Source of the DNA: Lumbricus terrestris
Taxonomy: Eukaryota > Annelida > Clitellata > Crassiclitellata > Lumbricidae
Assembly (NCBI GenBank): GCA_949752735.1
Contig: OX457047.1
Location: 36,430,332 to 36,494,331, forward strand
Reading direction: 5' to 3'
Length of the DNA stretch: 64,000 bases
This document shows, piece after piece, positions 23,101-31,817 of this stretch; the stretch's first letter is position 1; each line of letters starts with the position of its first letter. The notes under the pieces are model-generated. The model made no database searches. It was not told the DNA's origin and worked only from the letters and a program-made list of their open reading frames with translations. The position numbers were made by a program, and so were the translations under genes.

Positions 23101-24572
23101 AGCCACTCTTGGGCTTGAATTCTTCATTGAGTGTCGTTAACTCTATATCTGAAATTATAATCTGCTACATTGGCATACATTTATTAATAGGGACACCTTC
23201 ACAACCGGTGGACAGGAATCTCATAAGCAAAGAGAAAGCAATCACCAGCCACTTAAACATTTACGTTCCAAAATGTCAAAATATCATCATGAATGAATAT
23301 CTGAAAGTTTGCAATTACTAGCCACTTAAATATTTATATTCCAAATGTCAAAATATATCAATGAATTTCTATCCAAATGTTTGCCATCACTAGCCAGTTA
23401 AATATTCACATTCCAAAATTTCAAAAAATCATATTAATGAATTTCTATCCAAATGCTTACCATTACTAGCCAATTAAATATTTACATTGCCAAAAGTGAA
23501 AAACTATTTTAAAGAATGTTAATCGAATGTGAATACACAACAAACTTTCCACTCTTAAAATGGCAAATAACAATCACAAATAGTTCTACACGTAAGGAAC
23601 TAAGGATCAGCATTCACATAGTGCAGACATCTGGCCAATAATTTCCCAAAATAATTTGTCACTCGGTCAGATGTGAAGCACAGACTTTCAACGAACCCTA
23701 CGTTCGGAGAATAAAAAAACATAAACAGTCCCTGAATCATAGATGAGTTCAGGGCATGACAAAACCTCTTTCCCTCCATTTCTCTTCCAAAAACACAGTT
23801 AGGGCATGAATTCAAGAATTTCCACCTGCTGTGTCTCAACACCAACACCACTGCATGCATACTACAATGTGCAGGCTATAGGAGAGGAGTCAGGCAATGC
23901 AACATCATCAGCCCGTGCACCGACATAACCTTGCCGCAGCCAGACCCATCCAACACATGTATGACTTAATACGTACACGCATATAATAGGCTAACATTTT
24001 TATATGTCACAATAAAACTACTTATCAATTACCAAAACGAAAATAAACGGCATTCAAGTGCAAATCATCCACAGTGCGCATACAAACAGTCAGATCTGTC
24101 CTACAAATGCAGTAGTTATTACAAAACACAAGTCCCTGTATGCATTTGTGCAGTTCATATCTGTGCATATGCCTCTGGGTTTTATTGAGTCTGTTTATCT
24201 CGAAAGTGCTGCACACATCCGTTTTTAAGAGACAATTCTCAGCAAACAATGACGACCTCATGAGTAATCATTTAAGCGAAACTAGATGATACCAAAGTGC
24301 AACTTTCAATTCGGTCTGTCACCGTGACTTAAAATGTTAAGTCTGACCAACTAAACCATGAGGTATAAATTTATGAGAAATGATCCCTGTGGAGTGTGGA
24401 CATACCTCCCTCTGCATCAAGTTGAATCACTCACAGGTGTCCTAATTAAAATCCACTACTGCTCTTAATATATTCAGATTATATTCCGTTGCTCAATGGA
24501 AATCAGCCTAGAGCACAGATCACGAAAGAAAATAGACGGAACTTACAACGATGATGCCTCATTGGAGTTCAT
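13234..24572 (-). CDS. TDG: Thymine-DNA glycosylase (TDG/MUG family), eight-exon gene model
   Basis: TDG removes thymine or uracil mispaired with guanine, and oxidised methylcytosine, from nuclear DNA and so starts base-excision repair and active demethylation. The coding exons are 24547-24572, 21720-21992, 20172-20358, 19258-19327, 17546-17678, 15994-16076, 14777-14853 and 13234-14184. Every junction has AG/GT sites and compatible phase, giving 1,800 nt and 599 residues. Family signatures in order: KKKRDRFNG (residues ~131-139), LDIIIIGSCPGL (~158-169), GHHYAGPGNHFWKC (~174-188), YGIGFTN (~210-216), IAVFNGK (~251-257) and MPSSSARC (288-295). The enzyme core matches the family closely. The catalytic Asn of the usual GINPG motif is Cys166 here, and the ~270-residue C-terminal tail is much longer than in vertebrate TDG. 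Exon 1 is the least certain exon. Confidence 0.9.
14777..14853 (-). CDS. TDG: TDG exon 7
   Basis: The acceptor is ttgttttcag and the donor GTAATA. It encodes IYEVF near the start and IGKQPEPFPGTNT at the end (residues 259-283), the stretch just before the MPSSSAR motif. Confidence 0.88.
15419..15482 (-). repeat. LINE/SINE 3' end fragment with (GATT)n tail
   Basis: The plus strand reads (aatc)n, agaatttatatagcgccccttcaag. In reverse it is the common retroposon tail with a (GATT)n microsatellite. It lies in the intron between TDG exons 6 and 7. Confidence 0.6.
15994..16076 (-). CDS. TDG: TDG exon 6
   Basis: The acceptor is gttttcag and the donor GTGGGT. The 83-nt exon encodes REIKEGVESL then KPKIAVFNGK (residues 231-257), where IAVFNGK is a conserved core strand and turn in TDG/MUG proteins. 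Confidence 0.9.
16821..17030 (+). repeat. tRNA-derived SINE head, plus orientation
   Basis: ggtgtgatggtctagcggtt followed by aggggattggactgtcaatcc resembles the A box and anticodon arm of a tRNA. The B box region is degenerate. It is placed in the TDG intron between exons 5 and 6. It is not a functional tRNA gene because no cloverleaf closes. Confidence 0.5.
17228..17386. mobile_element. hAT-like MITE, family B, copy 1
   Basis: A 159-bp element with ends CAGGGACGGATCCAG and CTGTATCCGCCCTTG (imperfect inverted repeats). It is flanked by 8-bp duplications gaagtgat (17220-17227) and gaagtgac (17387-17394). The inner part (ggccccccatttagaaattt) matches copy 2 at 36769-37129. It lies in a TDG intron, 160 bp from the donor of exon 5. 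Confidence 0.8.
17546..17678 (-). CDS. TDG: TDG exon 5
   Basis: The acceptor is tttgttag and the donor GTATGA. It encodes KCLYLSGLIPEP, YGIGFTNFVARC and KGSVEFS (residues 187-229), matching the central TDG core. The exon carries 43 whole codons plus split codons at both ends, consistent with the neighbouring exons. Confidence 0.93.
18661..18895. repeat. Imperfect (TG/TGCATG)n microsatellite
   Basis: Runs of gtgtctgcatgtgtg variants occupy a TDG intron. They generate spurious Cys/Val- and His/Thr-rich open frames on both strands. Confidence 0.75.
18943..19165 (-). repeat. tRNA-derived SINE with (ATT)n tail
   Basis: In reverse it starts with ggcccggtagactaatggtt (A-box-like), has a perfect B box GGTTCGAGCC (19107-19116), then gtaaagcgcagtgcg, and ends in a (TTATTA)n tail. 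It lies in the TDG intron between exons 4 and 5. Confidence 0.65.
19258..19327 (-). CDS. TDG: TDG exon 4 (motif A, GSCPG)
   Basis: The acceptor is ggatgtttag and the donor GTAAGT. The exon encodes IGSCPGLTAAYLGHHYAGPG then NHF, residues 163-185, with Trp186 split across the junction. The surrounding residues are family-typical, but the two positions normally Ile-Asn before PG are Ser165-Cys166. No alternative acceptor restores Asn in frame. Confidence 0.9.
19987..20180. repeat. 17-bp tandem array repeating the TDG exon 3 splice donor
   Basis: Eleven copies of tatctactaacaatgat occur at exactly 17-bp spacing (starts 19991 to 20161) with no visible change. On the minus strand each unit reads ...ATTGTTAGTAGATAATC, so the authentic junction ATT|GTTAGT of TDG exon 3 is the first of eleven identical exon-end and donor sequences. 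Confidence 0.9.
20172..20358 (-). CDS. TDG: TDG exon 3 (start of catalytic domain)
   Basis: The acceptor is tttctggcag. The 187-nt exon encodes residues 101-162 and ends in NLDIII. It includes KKKRDRFNG and EEDVLKRTVPDLL, the conserved entry to the glycosylase fold. The donor GTTAGT is directly followed by a tandem array that repeats the exon end and donor. Confidence 0.9.
21268..21480. repeat. Degenerate ~27-bp tandem repeat
   Basis: About seven imperfect copies of a unit like taaatgttggtgttctatatcatgatc lie in the TDG intron between exons 2 and 3. Confidence 0.7.
21720..21992 (-). CDS. TDG: TDG exon 2 (N-terminal region)
   Basis: The acceptor gttcgttcag is followed by 273 nt open in one frame (residues 10-99) and a GTTTGT donor. 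The peptide is rich in Pro, Ser, Gly and Asn, with SETMPPINHH and DGQIGYG, as expected for the disordered N-terminal region. Its phase fits exon 3 exactly, making Arg100 from CG|A. Confidence 0.75.
22037..22135 (-). repeat. LINE/SINE 3' end fragment with (GATT)n tail
   Basis: The plus strand reads aatcaatcaataaattgatcagaatttatatagcgtcctttcaag...cagaagtgctcccag. It belongs to the same minus-orientation tail family as 15419-15482 and lies next to a plus-orientation LINE end. Confidence 0.6.
22191..22416 (+). pseudogene. 5'-truncated non-LTR retrotransposon (LINE), C-terminal end
   Basis: Codons 22191-22354 read through RSFTSIGPSLWNTLSPSIRS and later FLKTYFF to a TGA. This is the characteristic C-terminus of LINE ORF2 proteins (a xLWNxLPxxIR pattern, then FKxxLKxxLF). 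The 3' UTR is about 60 bp, contains gaggcgctttataaatg, and ends in an (ACAAT)n tail. It lacks the reverse transcriptase and endonuclease and is non-functional. Its 3' end matches the tails of the SINEs in this window, which suggests that such a LINE mobilised them. Confidence 0.75.
23240..23540. repeat. ~73-bp tandem repeat, about 4 copies
   Basis: Successive units begin gccacttaaa, gccacttaaa, gccagttaaa and gccaattaaa at about 23248, 23321, 23393 and 23469, each followed by attcca..tcaaaa..atgaat. It lies in TDG intron 1. Confidence 0.75.
24547..24572 (-). CDS. TDG: TDG exon 1 (start codon)
   Basis: ATG and eight codons, reading MNSNEASS plus two bases, end at a perfect GTAAGT donor (24541-24546). 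The phase matches the acceptor of exon 2. The short first coding exon resembles the arrangement I recall for vertebrate TDG. An AG just 5' of the ATG (tttctgggtag) may mean that 5' UTR exons lie further upstream. Support is the donor, the phase and the position only, since the peptide is too short to be diagnostic. Confidence 0.6.
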
Positions 24573-24726
24573 TATTCTACCCAGAAACATTCAACTATCA
24601 CACCACTTCGTCCAAATCTATAAAGAAAATCATAACACCATCAATTACTGCAAAAACAACTGACAGACTTAGCAAAAATCATTCCCAGATTAAAGATCAT
24701 GTTGGGCAAAAACAAGCCAGAACATC

Positions 24727-24975
24727 TGTATGTGTGATTGTATGTAAGTATGTATGCATGTATGAATTTCTTTTAATTTCTCCTATTTGCTATATAGCGC
24801 TCCTTCAAGCTATCTGCTCAGAGGCGCTCCCGACTACAGCACAGACACTGCATCTGAGTTTCACGCAAGTGAAGGACTTTCTCAAGGTATTTACGTGGCA
24901 ACTTGGTGAATTCGAACCTGGAACCCTTCGGCTGTAAGGCACCAAACCCACCACTGCACCACCGTGCCCGCGGAA
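24727..24975 (-). repeat. tRNA-derived SINE with (CATA)n tail, just upstream of TDG exon 1
   Basis: In reverse it shows A box TGGTGCAGTGG (24951-24961), B-box-like GGTTCGAATTC (24908-24918), then gggagcgcctctgagcag and gcgctatatagc, and ends in a (CATA)n-type tail. It lies about 150-400 bp 5' of the TDG start codon. Closely related to the copy at 49230-49600. Confidence 0.7.
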
Positions 24976-25297
24976 TGTTGTATGTATGCAAGTAGTCACT
25001 CAGCAGTGCATGCAGAGCATATTCACCATTTATTTCTTTTGAGACTTCAACATTATTCACACTACTAAGCAGTACCCAAAAAGATCCTCTAAAGTTACCA
25101 TGGTCAGACATACCGATATATATGATATGAATAAGTAGAAAGATAGGGTTCTGATAACTTGAAAGGAGAGGCAATAAAACTGTAATAGGTAAACACAACA
25201 CCACTGGCACAGACATGATATTTATTCACATATAAAATGAATAAAATCTGTGCCTAAATAAAAAAAGCTCTGATAATTCTAAGCAAACACCCATAAG

Positions 25298-25302
25298 ACT
25301 GC
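25298..25302. repeat. Target site duplication (left) of the LTR retrotransposon
   Basis: ACTGC directly precedes the left LTR and is repeated at 32854-32858 directly after the right LTR, so the element inserted as a unit with a 5-bp duplication. Confidence 0.95.
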
Positions 25303-26338
25303 TGTAGCGGTAGAATGCTTCTTATCAAACAAACCTATTAAATGATGCATTGTATAAGTATTAAATAGGTAAGAATTAAGCTAGACAATATGTGGCGTAT
25401 TGTAGATTATAATTAATATTACTTGTGGCATTAAGTTAGATAATAATAATAGCGCTATAACAATTCTTGAATACGCGCTACATCAATTATCGAAACACAA
25501 CGAAGGGCAGAAAGCAGCGTCAAACTTGAGCAGACGGCAACAACGGCAGACGAAAAGTTAGACAGCGAAAAGATGGCGAAGGAAGAAGACGTAGATTTCT
25601 GAGCAAGGGCGGCCATTGACGATTGTGGCGTTCCTTGTCGGTAATTCAGAAGATCTGACGGTGAATTGGGTGTGGAAGGCGACACGTTGTCGGCCTGTCC
25701 CACTGGTGAGACTATAAGTCCTTGGGAATAGAGATACCAGGGCTTGTCGTACGGAAACTTTGCGAAGTTTGGTGAGACACTTGCGAGTGCACTGCGATCG
25801 ACATCGGAGAAGATCGAATTCGGAACTACAATTGCGATTGGAGTTCGACGGCAGAAGAAAGGGGCGAAACTACAACAAGACGAGCAAGCGACGAGAAGCT
25901 ACCGTTGCTTGTGGAGAAACAACGAGGTGGACGAAACTACAGAGTGCTGTGCCAGCTACAGCATTCTCCGTCTACGCAGCTACGGAAGAGAATTGGAAAC
26001 GACGGCAAGCAAGAAGAAGGTGACCTTCCTTCCTCTTCAAACCTTCATTCCAATCCATACGAACTGAAGAACTTCTACATCTACGCTGGAAAAGTCCAAC
26101 GTGGAAGATAAGAAACAAGCTATAATATTATTAGATAATACGCCACAATAAGTAGATAGGATTATTGATTGTATTTTACTGTTTGATATTGTTTTATTAT
26201 AATATAATCTTTAAACGAATCTCAGCTACATTTGTTTTAGGTCCTAGTTCATTCTAATATTGATCACCCAATGGCCTCTGAGCATAAAGTTCCCTATTAA
26301 AGCTAGATTTAAAACCCTAGATTTTGATGGCTGTGACA
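25303..26338 (+). repeat. Left LTR
   Basis: TGTAGCGG...TGTGACA, 1,036 bp. It aligns to the right LTR at a constant offset of 6,515 bp with no difference that I could find. It should contain the promoter and polyadenylation site. Open frames inside it occur identically in both LTRs and have no recognisable domain. Confidence 0.95.
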
Positions 26339-26342
26339 AGAG

Positions 26343-26360
26343 TGGGTGCCCATGCCGGGA
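26343..26360 (+). other. Candidate primer-binding site
   Basis: TGGGTGCCCATGCCGGGA begins 4 nt after the left LTR. TGG at its 5' end would pair with a tRNA CCA tail. I could not match it confidently to a particular tRNA. Confidence 0.45.
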
Positions 26361-26365
26361 TAAAA

Positions 26366-26455
26366 GTCAGTAAAGATTTAAGTCAGTAAAGATTTGAGTA
26401 AGTAAAGATTTAAGTCATTAAAGATTTAATTCAGTAAAGATTTGAGTCAGTAAAA
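26366..26455 (+). repeat. 16-bp tandem repeats in the element's leader
   Basis: Five to six copies of gtcagtaaagatttaa or close variants lie between the primer-binding site and the gag start. They could be part of an RNA packaging or translation-control region, but this is inference from position only. Confidence 0.75.
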
Positions 26456-26698
26456 AACTGTCTTTTGAACAGTATTAGAAAAGCTTTGAACAATTATAGC
26501 TAGGAGATTGTTAGAGACTAAATCTGAAGTTGTAGATTGAAGATACTGCAGTAGGTGTATGAACTATTAGTTGTTGTTGTGGAACTGAATTGACACTTTG
26601 CAGAATTGAACAATTTCTATTTGTTAGAAATTTAAATAGCGCACATAGTTGCCAATATTTTTGGCATAAGTTGCTAGTCAGCAAGTAAGACAGTAAGT

Positions 26699-29600
26699 AT
26701 GTCTGTCAGTGATTTTGAAGCTTGGTTAGAAATTGCCAAACGGATGAACATGGAAGGGGACGAGACACGTGCCTTTGTCAAAGAAAGACAGGCAGAATGG
26801 AGACAAGATAGAGCGACTGAGAGGGAGATCGCCAAAGAGATGAAATTAGCTGAAGCAGCAGCAGAAGTCAAGAGACTTGAGATAGAAGCAGTAACGAGGA
26901 AGGCTGAAACAGAAGCTGCTACGAGAAAAGCAGAGATGGAAGCTGAAGCAGCAGCAGAAATGAGAAAAGCTGAAGCAGCAGCGAGAAAAGCTGAAACAGA
27001 AGCAGCAACGAGAAAAGCCGAAGCAGACGCAGAAACGAGAAAAGCTGAAATAGAAACAAGAAAAGCTGAAACAGAGGCTGCAATGCAAGCAAAGAAGGCT
27101 GAACTGGAATTGGAAGCAATCAGGAGTGCTGAAGCAGAAGCCAGATTGAATCGTGAAGCAGCTGAGACAGAAGCGAGAGAAAGTCGCTTGGCAACAGAAG
27201 CCAGAGAACAGCGTGAACACCAGTTAGAGATAAAGAGACTTGAAGCACAGGTGAGAATGCGTGAAATTGATTCGAGAGGGGAACAAAACCGAGAGCACGA
27301 GAGTGACTACATGAGGATCGGTGATGGTCAACAACAGGGAGATCACCGAGAAAACAATAAAGGAATTAGAAATATCAAATTCCCTATATTCAACGAGTCA
27401 AAGGATTGTTTAGATGCCTACTTGTTGAGATTCGAGAGAACCTGTGTTGCGTACGAAGTTAAAAAAGAAGTTTGGTCGCTGACGCTAGCTAGACATTTGG
27501 AAGGCAGAGCACTGGAAGTATACCAAAGGTTGTCTGCAGATGAAGTGCAAGATTATGAGTGTTTGAAGACTCAGCTGTTGAAGAGATTTCAACTTACTGA
27601 AGGTGGTTATCGAAACAAATTCAAAACCAGTAAAATGGAATCAGGAGAGACACCTTCTAGTTTTGTGCATAGATTGAGAAGGTATATGCAACAGTGGTTA
27701 GCACAAGCGGGATTTGAGAGAACTTATGAAGGAGTGGAAGATCTCTTGTTGAAAGACCAGTTTTACCTGACATGCAGTACTGAACTTCGTATGTTTATAA
27801 AAGAGAAAGGTAAAATGAGTTTGAAGGACATGTTGGTTTGTGCGGAATCACACATTGAAGCACACGGTTACAAATACAGCGAGCAGTCTGCAAAATCAGA
27901 CGTGAAATTCCATGGTGACAGGTTGAACGGTAGACCGTTTGAACACAGACCCAAGGAACAGTCTGGGTACAATTTGAACAGGAGTAGAAGTGATGTGAAG
28001 ATAAATCAGGGTGTACATCAAAACCGAGGGTTCAGTAGAGAAAGAGAAATTGCAACTGGACATAAGATTACTTGTTTTTTCTGTGGAGAACAGAACCATA
28101 AGGCATATCAATGCCCAAAGAAAAACAGGGGTACATTTAAACACACTGCAGCAGCAGTACAAATATTCGAAAGTCGAGCACACTTGGTTAAGCCAGAAAG
28201 TGAAATACAGAGAGTGGTTGAAGTTACAAGAGGAGAACAACAGATGAAACAGGGTGAACATAATAAAATACCACCAATGTACATGGCAGCTAGTGCAATG
28301 GTGATAAAAGACAATGATGGATGTATTAGCCTTGAAGATAAGAGTGAATACCAGGTGACAGTTAATGGAAACACAGTGGGATGCTTATACGACACAGGCG
28401 CAAGTTGTTGTATTGTAAAACGTTCTTTGATAAATGAAGAAGCGTTGACTGGAGAAGAAACACATTGTGTATTAGTTGATGGGAGTTTAAGATGTTTCCC
28501 ATTGGCTAAGGTGTATATCGAGAGTGAACATTTTAATGGTGAAGTACAAGCGATGGTGATGGAACAGCCAATAAAGCCAGTAATAATTGGGAAAATCAAA
28601 GGATTGAAGTACATGGTTAAGGATGAAAGAACTGAGAGTGTGACAAATCATGAGCCAAAAGAAATAATTGAGAAATGTACTGAAGTGGAAAACAAAGGAA
28701 TATTGATTAGAAAAACAGAACATGAAGAAAGACCTATTGGTGCAAAGAAAACAGTAAGATTTTCTGACGATGTGATGAGAAATCAAGATGAAAAATTAAT
28801 GACAGTAGCAGTTGTGGAGACTAGGGCAGAAGCTAAAAAGGTAGCAAAATACAAACCATTGAAAGTGGCGGAGATGCCGAACTTGAATGTGTCAGTAAAA
28901 GAGATACAGGAGTTGCAGAGTCAAGATGAAACTATGTCGAAACAAATGGAAAGAGCAATTGAATGGGATGGTAACGAAGACAACATAGAAGATAAACCAT
29001 ATGTGAAAAAGAAGGGATTGTTGTATAAAAGATACAAAGAAGTACAGAAGGATGAGGTGAAATGGCAACTAATGGTACCTAAACCTTTGAGGGATAAAGT
29101 GTTAGCAGTAGCACATAATTCATTGTTGTCGGCTCATTTAGGAATGAGGAAAACACATGATAAAATTCTAAATGAATTCTATTGGCCTGGAATAGGACAA
29201 GATATACGGAGATATGTGTTGAGTTGTGATATTTGTCAAAAGTCAGTTGACAAGAAGGTGAACCACAAGGCGCCTATGGGTCATCTACCTGTATTAGATG
29301 TACCATTCAAACACATATGCATAGACATAATCGGAGAAGTTAACCCTATGTCTGCAAGGGGTTACCGATACATATTGACCATCATAGACTTGAGTACAAG
29401 ATATCCGGAAGCTATTCCATTGAAAGGAATTAGTACTGAGGAAGTTGCAGAAGCTTTGTTCGGATTTTATTGTCGTATGGGAGTGCCTCAGAAGATCCAT
29501 ACTGATCGTGGAAGCCAGTTCACTTCCGAACTCATGGCTGAAGTAAATAAGATGCTATTGATAAAACACACCATGACGAGTCCATACCATGCAATGGGCA

Positions 29601-31660
29601 ATGGATGTGTAGAAAGACTTAATGGAACCATCAAAGCGACGTTGAGGAAGTTGATTGGTGAACAAGCGAAAGAATGGGATCGTTATATAGCTCCATTACT
29701 GTTTGCGTTGAGAGACACAGTACATGAGAGTCACGGTTTCACACCATTCGAACTAATATTTGGTAGATCGTGTAGGGGACCAGTGCAGATCCTGAAGGAG
29801 TTATGGACCAATGAGACAGTGGAAGAAGAAGTGAAAGACGTATATACGTATATGCAGGATTTGAGAGAAAGGATTGAGGAGACTTGTGATATGGCGCAGA
29901 AAGCGATACACAAAGCGAACGCTAAAAACAAGAAGTATTATGACAGGAAAGCGAGATACCGGAAGTTGGAAATAGGTGATAAGGTGTTGTTACTATTGCC
30001 TAGTTGTAAGAACAAGATGTTAGTAAAGTGGCAAGGGCCATATGTTGTGAAAGAGAAGATTGGAGACTATGATTACAGAGTTGAAATCGAGAAAGGAAAG
30101 ATAAAGACATATCACATTAATATATTAAAGAAATATCACGAAAGAGAAGATGCCGAGACTGTAGCGTACATTTCAGCAGTAGTATATGACGGAAAAGTGG
30201 GTGAAGATGAAGAAGAAGAAATATTGGATTTATATGTAAGTGAACAAACAGAGACCTATGAAGATGTAGATATAAATCCTGATTTGGATGAAGAACAAAA
30301 AGGAGAAATGAGGAAACTACTGAAGAAATATGAAGACATTTTCACAGACAAGCCTGGGAGAACAGACTTAGTGAAGCATGAAATACATTTGACGAGTGAA
30401 GAGCCAGTAAGACAAAGAGCTTATCCAACACCATACCATTTGCAAAAAGAAATAGATAAGGAGATCCAGACGATGTTAGACAATAAGGTGATAGAAAGAT
30501 CAGAGGCAGCTTATGCAGCACCGCTGGTGGTTGTCAAGAAATCAGACGGAAGCAATAGACTGTGTTGTAATTACAAACAGCTAAACAAACTTACAATATT
30601 TGATCCTGAGCCTATGATGACAAATGAGGATATTTTTAATAAGTTGAGTGGTAGTAAAATCTACAGCAAGTTCGATTTCTGCAAGGGTTATTGGCAGATC
30701 CCTATGAGTCCAGAATCGAAAGACTACACTACATTTGTATGTGCCAACGGGATATACAAGTTCAATGTGATGCCTTTTGGATTGATCAATAGTGCGTCAA
30801 GTTACAACCGTTTAATCAGGAAGATTCTTCAAGGAACAGAAAATCTTCAAAGTTATGTCGACGACATTCTAGCACATAATAAAGGATGGAGAGAACATTT
30901 GAAGACATTGGAGATATTTTTCGAAAGAGTGAGACAAGCGAATTTGACATTGAAGCCGAAGAAGTGTTCAATAGGATATGGAAAGATTGACTTTTTGGGA
31001 CATACGTTGAACAAGGATGACATAAGTCCAAAGGAGAAATCAGTGGATAAAATAATAGACATGCCACGTCCAAAGACAAAGAAACAAGTCAGGAGTTTCC
31101 TTGGAGCGATAAACTATTATCGGAAATTCATACCACACTGTGCGGAAATTATGGCACCGTTAAGTGACTTAACGAAGAAGATAGCACCTGGGATAGTAGA
31201 ATGGAATGAAGAGCTGGAGGTTAGCTTTACAAAGTTGAAGAACGAATTGGCGAAAGAACCAATTCTGAGACTTCCAAATTTAGAGAAGGATTTCATCCTA
31301 CAAACTGATGCAAGTGGGAGTGGAATCGGATGTGTGATAATGCAGCAGTACGAGGGGACGAATCATCCCATAGCGTATGCGAGCAGGAAGCTGTTAGAGC
31401 GAGAGAGAAGATATTCTGTGGAAGAGAGAGAGTGCTTAGCAATCATGTGGGGTATAAGCAGGTTCGACCGATATCTTTGTGGAAAGACATTTACAATTGA
31501 GACAGACCATTGCGGATTGCAATATATGAAAGAGGGTCGAATGAAAAATGCAAGGGTGATGAGATGGAGTTTGGCACTCCAAAATTATTCCTTTAACATT
31601 AGATATATTAAAGGGTCCGAAAATGTTATGTCCGACTATTTAAGTAGAGGGGTTGTGTAG
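26699..31660 (+). CDS. Gag-Pol polyprotein of a Gmr1-like retrotransposon
   Basis: One 1,653-residue frame. Residues ~46-200: Ala/Glu/Lys-rich predicted coiled coil. ~222-395: capsid-like region, with a SCAN-like stretch at ~302-390 (YRNKF, MQQWL, LLLKDQFY). CCHC knuckle: Cys459, Cys462, His467, Cys472. Aspartic protease: DTGA at 565-568. Integrase: HHCC zinc site His806, His813, Cys843, Cys846; catalytic Asp876, Asp936, Glu972 with the D-D-35-E spacing; a GPY/F module WQGPY at 1111-1115. Reverse transcriptase: Asp1326 and YVDD at 1386-1389. RNase H: Asp1537, Glu1578, Asp1603. All key residues are present. Gag and Pol share one frame, so any Gag/Pol ratio must come from processing or another mechanism. 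The ATG is the first in frame and lies ~360 nt after the LTR. Confidence 0.95.
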   Translation: MSVSDFEAWLEIAKRMNMEGDETRAFVKERQAEWRQDRATEREIAKEMKLAEAAAEVKRLEIEAVTRKAETEAATRKAEMEAEAAAEMRKAEAAARKAETEAATRKAEADAETRKAEIETRKAETEAAMQAKKAELELEAIRSAEAEARLNREAAETEARESRLATEAREQREHQLEIKRLEAQVRMREIDSRGEQNREHESDYMRIGDGQQQGDHRENNKGIRNIKFPIFNESKDCLDAYLLRFERTCVAYEVKKEVWSLTLARHLEGRALEVYQRLSADEVQDYECLKTQLLKRFQLTEGGYRNKFKTSKMESGETPSSFVHRLRRYMQQWLAQAGFERTYEGVEDLLLKDQFYLTCSTELRMFIKEKGKMSLKDMLVCAESHIEAHGYKYSEQSAKSDVKFHGDRLNGRPFEHRPKEQSGYNLNRSRSDVKINQGVHQNRGFSREREIATGHKITCFFCGEQNHKAYQCPKKNRGTFKHTAAAVQIFESRAHLVKPESEIQRVVEVTRGEQQMKQGEHNKIPPMYMAASAMVIKDNDGCISLEDKSEYQVTVNGNTVGCLYDTGASCCIVKRSLINEEALTGEETHCVLVDGSLRCFPLAKVYIESEHFNGEVQAMVMEQPIKPVIIGKIKGLKYMVKDERTESVTNHEPKEIIEKCTEVENKGILIRKTEHEERPIGAKKTVRFSDDVMRNQDEKLMTVAVVETRAEAKKVAKYKPLKVAEMPNLNVSVKEIQELQSQDETMSKQMERAIEWDGNEDNIEDKPYVKKKGLLYKRYKEVQKDEVKWQLMVPKPLRDKVLAVAHNSLLSAHLGMRKTHDKILNEFYWPGIGQDIRRYVLSCDICQKSVDKKVNHKAPMGHLPVLDVPFKHICIDIIGEVNPMSARGYRYILTIIDLSTRYPEAIPLKGISTEEVAEALFGFYCRMGVPQKIHTDRGSQFTSELMAEVNKMLLIKHTMTSPYHAMGNGCVERLNGTIKATLRKLIGEQAKEWDRYIAPLLFALRDTVHESHGFTPFELIFGRSCRGPVQILKELWTNETVEEEVKDVYTYMQDLRERIEETCDMAQKAIHKANAKNKKYYDRKARYRKLEIGDKVLLLLPSCKNKMLVKWQGPYVVKEKIGDYDYRVEIEKGKIKTYHINILKKYHEREDAETVAYISAVVYDGKVGEDEEEEILDLYVSEQTETYEDVDINPDLDEEQKGEMRKLLKKYEDIFTDKPGRTDLVKHEIHLTSEEPVRQRAYPTPYHLQKEIDKEIQTMLDNKVIERSEAAYAAPLVVVKKSDGSNRLCCNYKQLNKLTIFDPEPMMTNEDIFNKLSGSKIYSKFDFCKGYWQIPMSPESKDYTTFVCANGIYKFNVMPFGLINSASSYNRLIRKILQGTENLQSYVDDILAHNKGWREHLKTLEIFFERVRQANLTLKPKKCSIGYGKIDFLGHTLNKDDISPKEKSVDKIIDMPRPKTKKQVRSFLGAINYYRKFIPHCAEIMAPLSDLTKKIAPGIVEWNEELEVSFTKLKNELAKEPILRLPNLEKDFILQTDASGSGIGCVIMQQYEGTNHPIAYASRKLLERERRYSVEERECLAIMWGISRFDRYLCGKTFTIETDHCGLQYMKEGRMKNARVMRWSLALQNYSFNIRYIKGSENVMSDYLSRGVV

Positions 31661-31803
31661 TATAAGTTGAGATAAAGTAAATGAAGAAGTGTAAGCCAGT
31701 GAGTAAAGTGTATTAATTGTCATGTCGTGTATAGTAAGTGAATTAGTTTACTAGGTTAGTTTGTTAAGTAGGTTAGTTTGTTAAAGCCTGTAAACAGTCT
31801 TTT

Positions 31804-31813
31804 GAAGGAGGGG
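31804..31813 (+). other. Polypurine tract
   Basis: GAAGGAGGGG ends 4 nt (catt) before the right LTR, where plus-strand DNA synthesis would start. Confidence 0.75.
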
Positions 31814-31817
31814 CATT

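Noticed and set aside
25455..26111. Four small open frames in the LTR as accessory genes
   Set aside because: They are repeated identically in the right LTR (31970-32626), overlap on both strands and show no domain; identity only reflects LTR identity.
26846..27220. 124-codon Cys/Phe-rich minus-strand frame
   Set aside because: Antisense of the repetitive Gag coiled coil.
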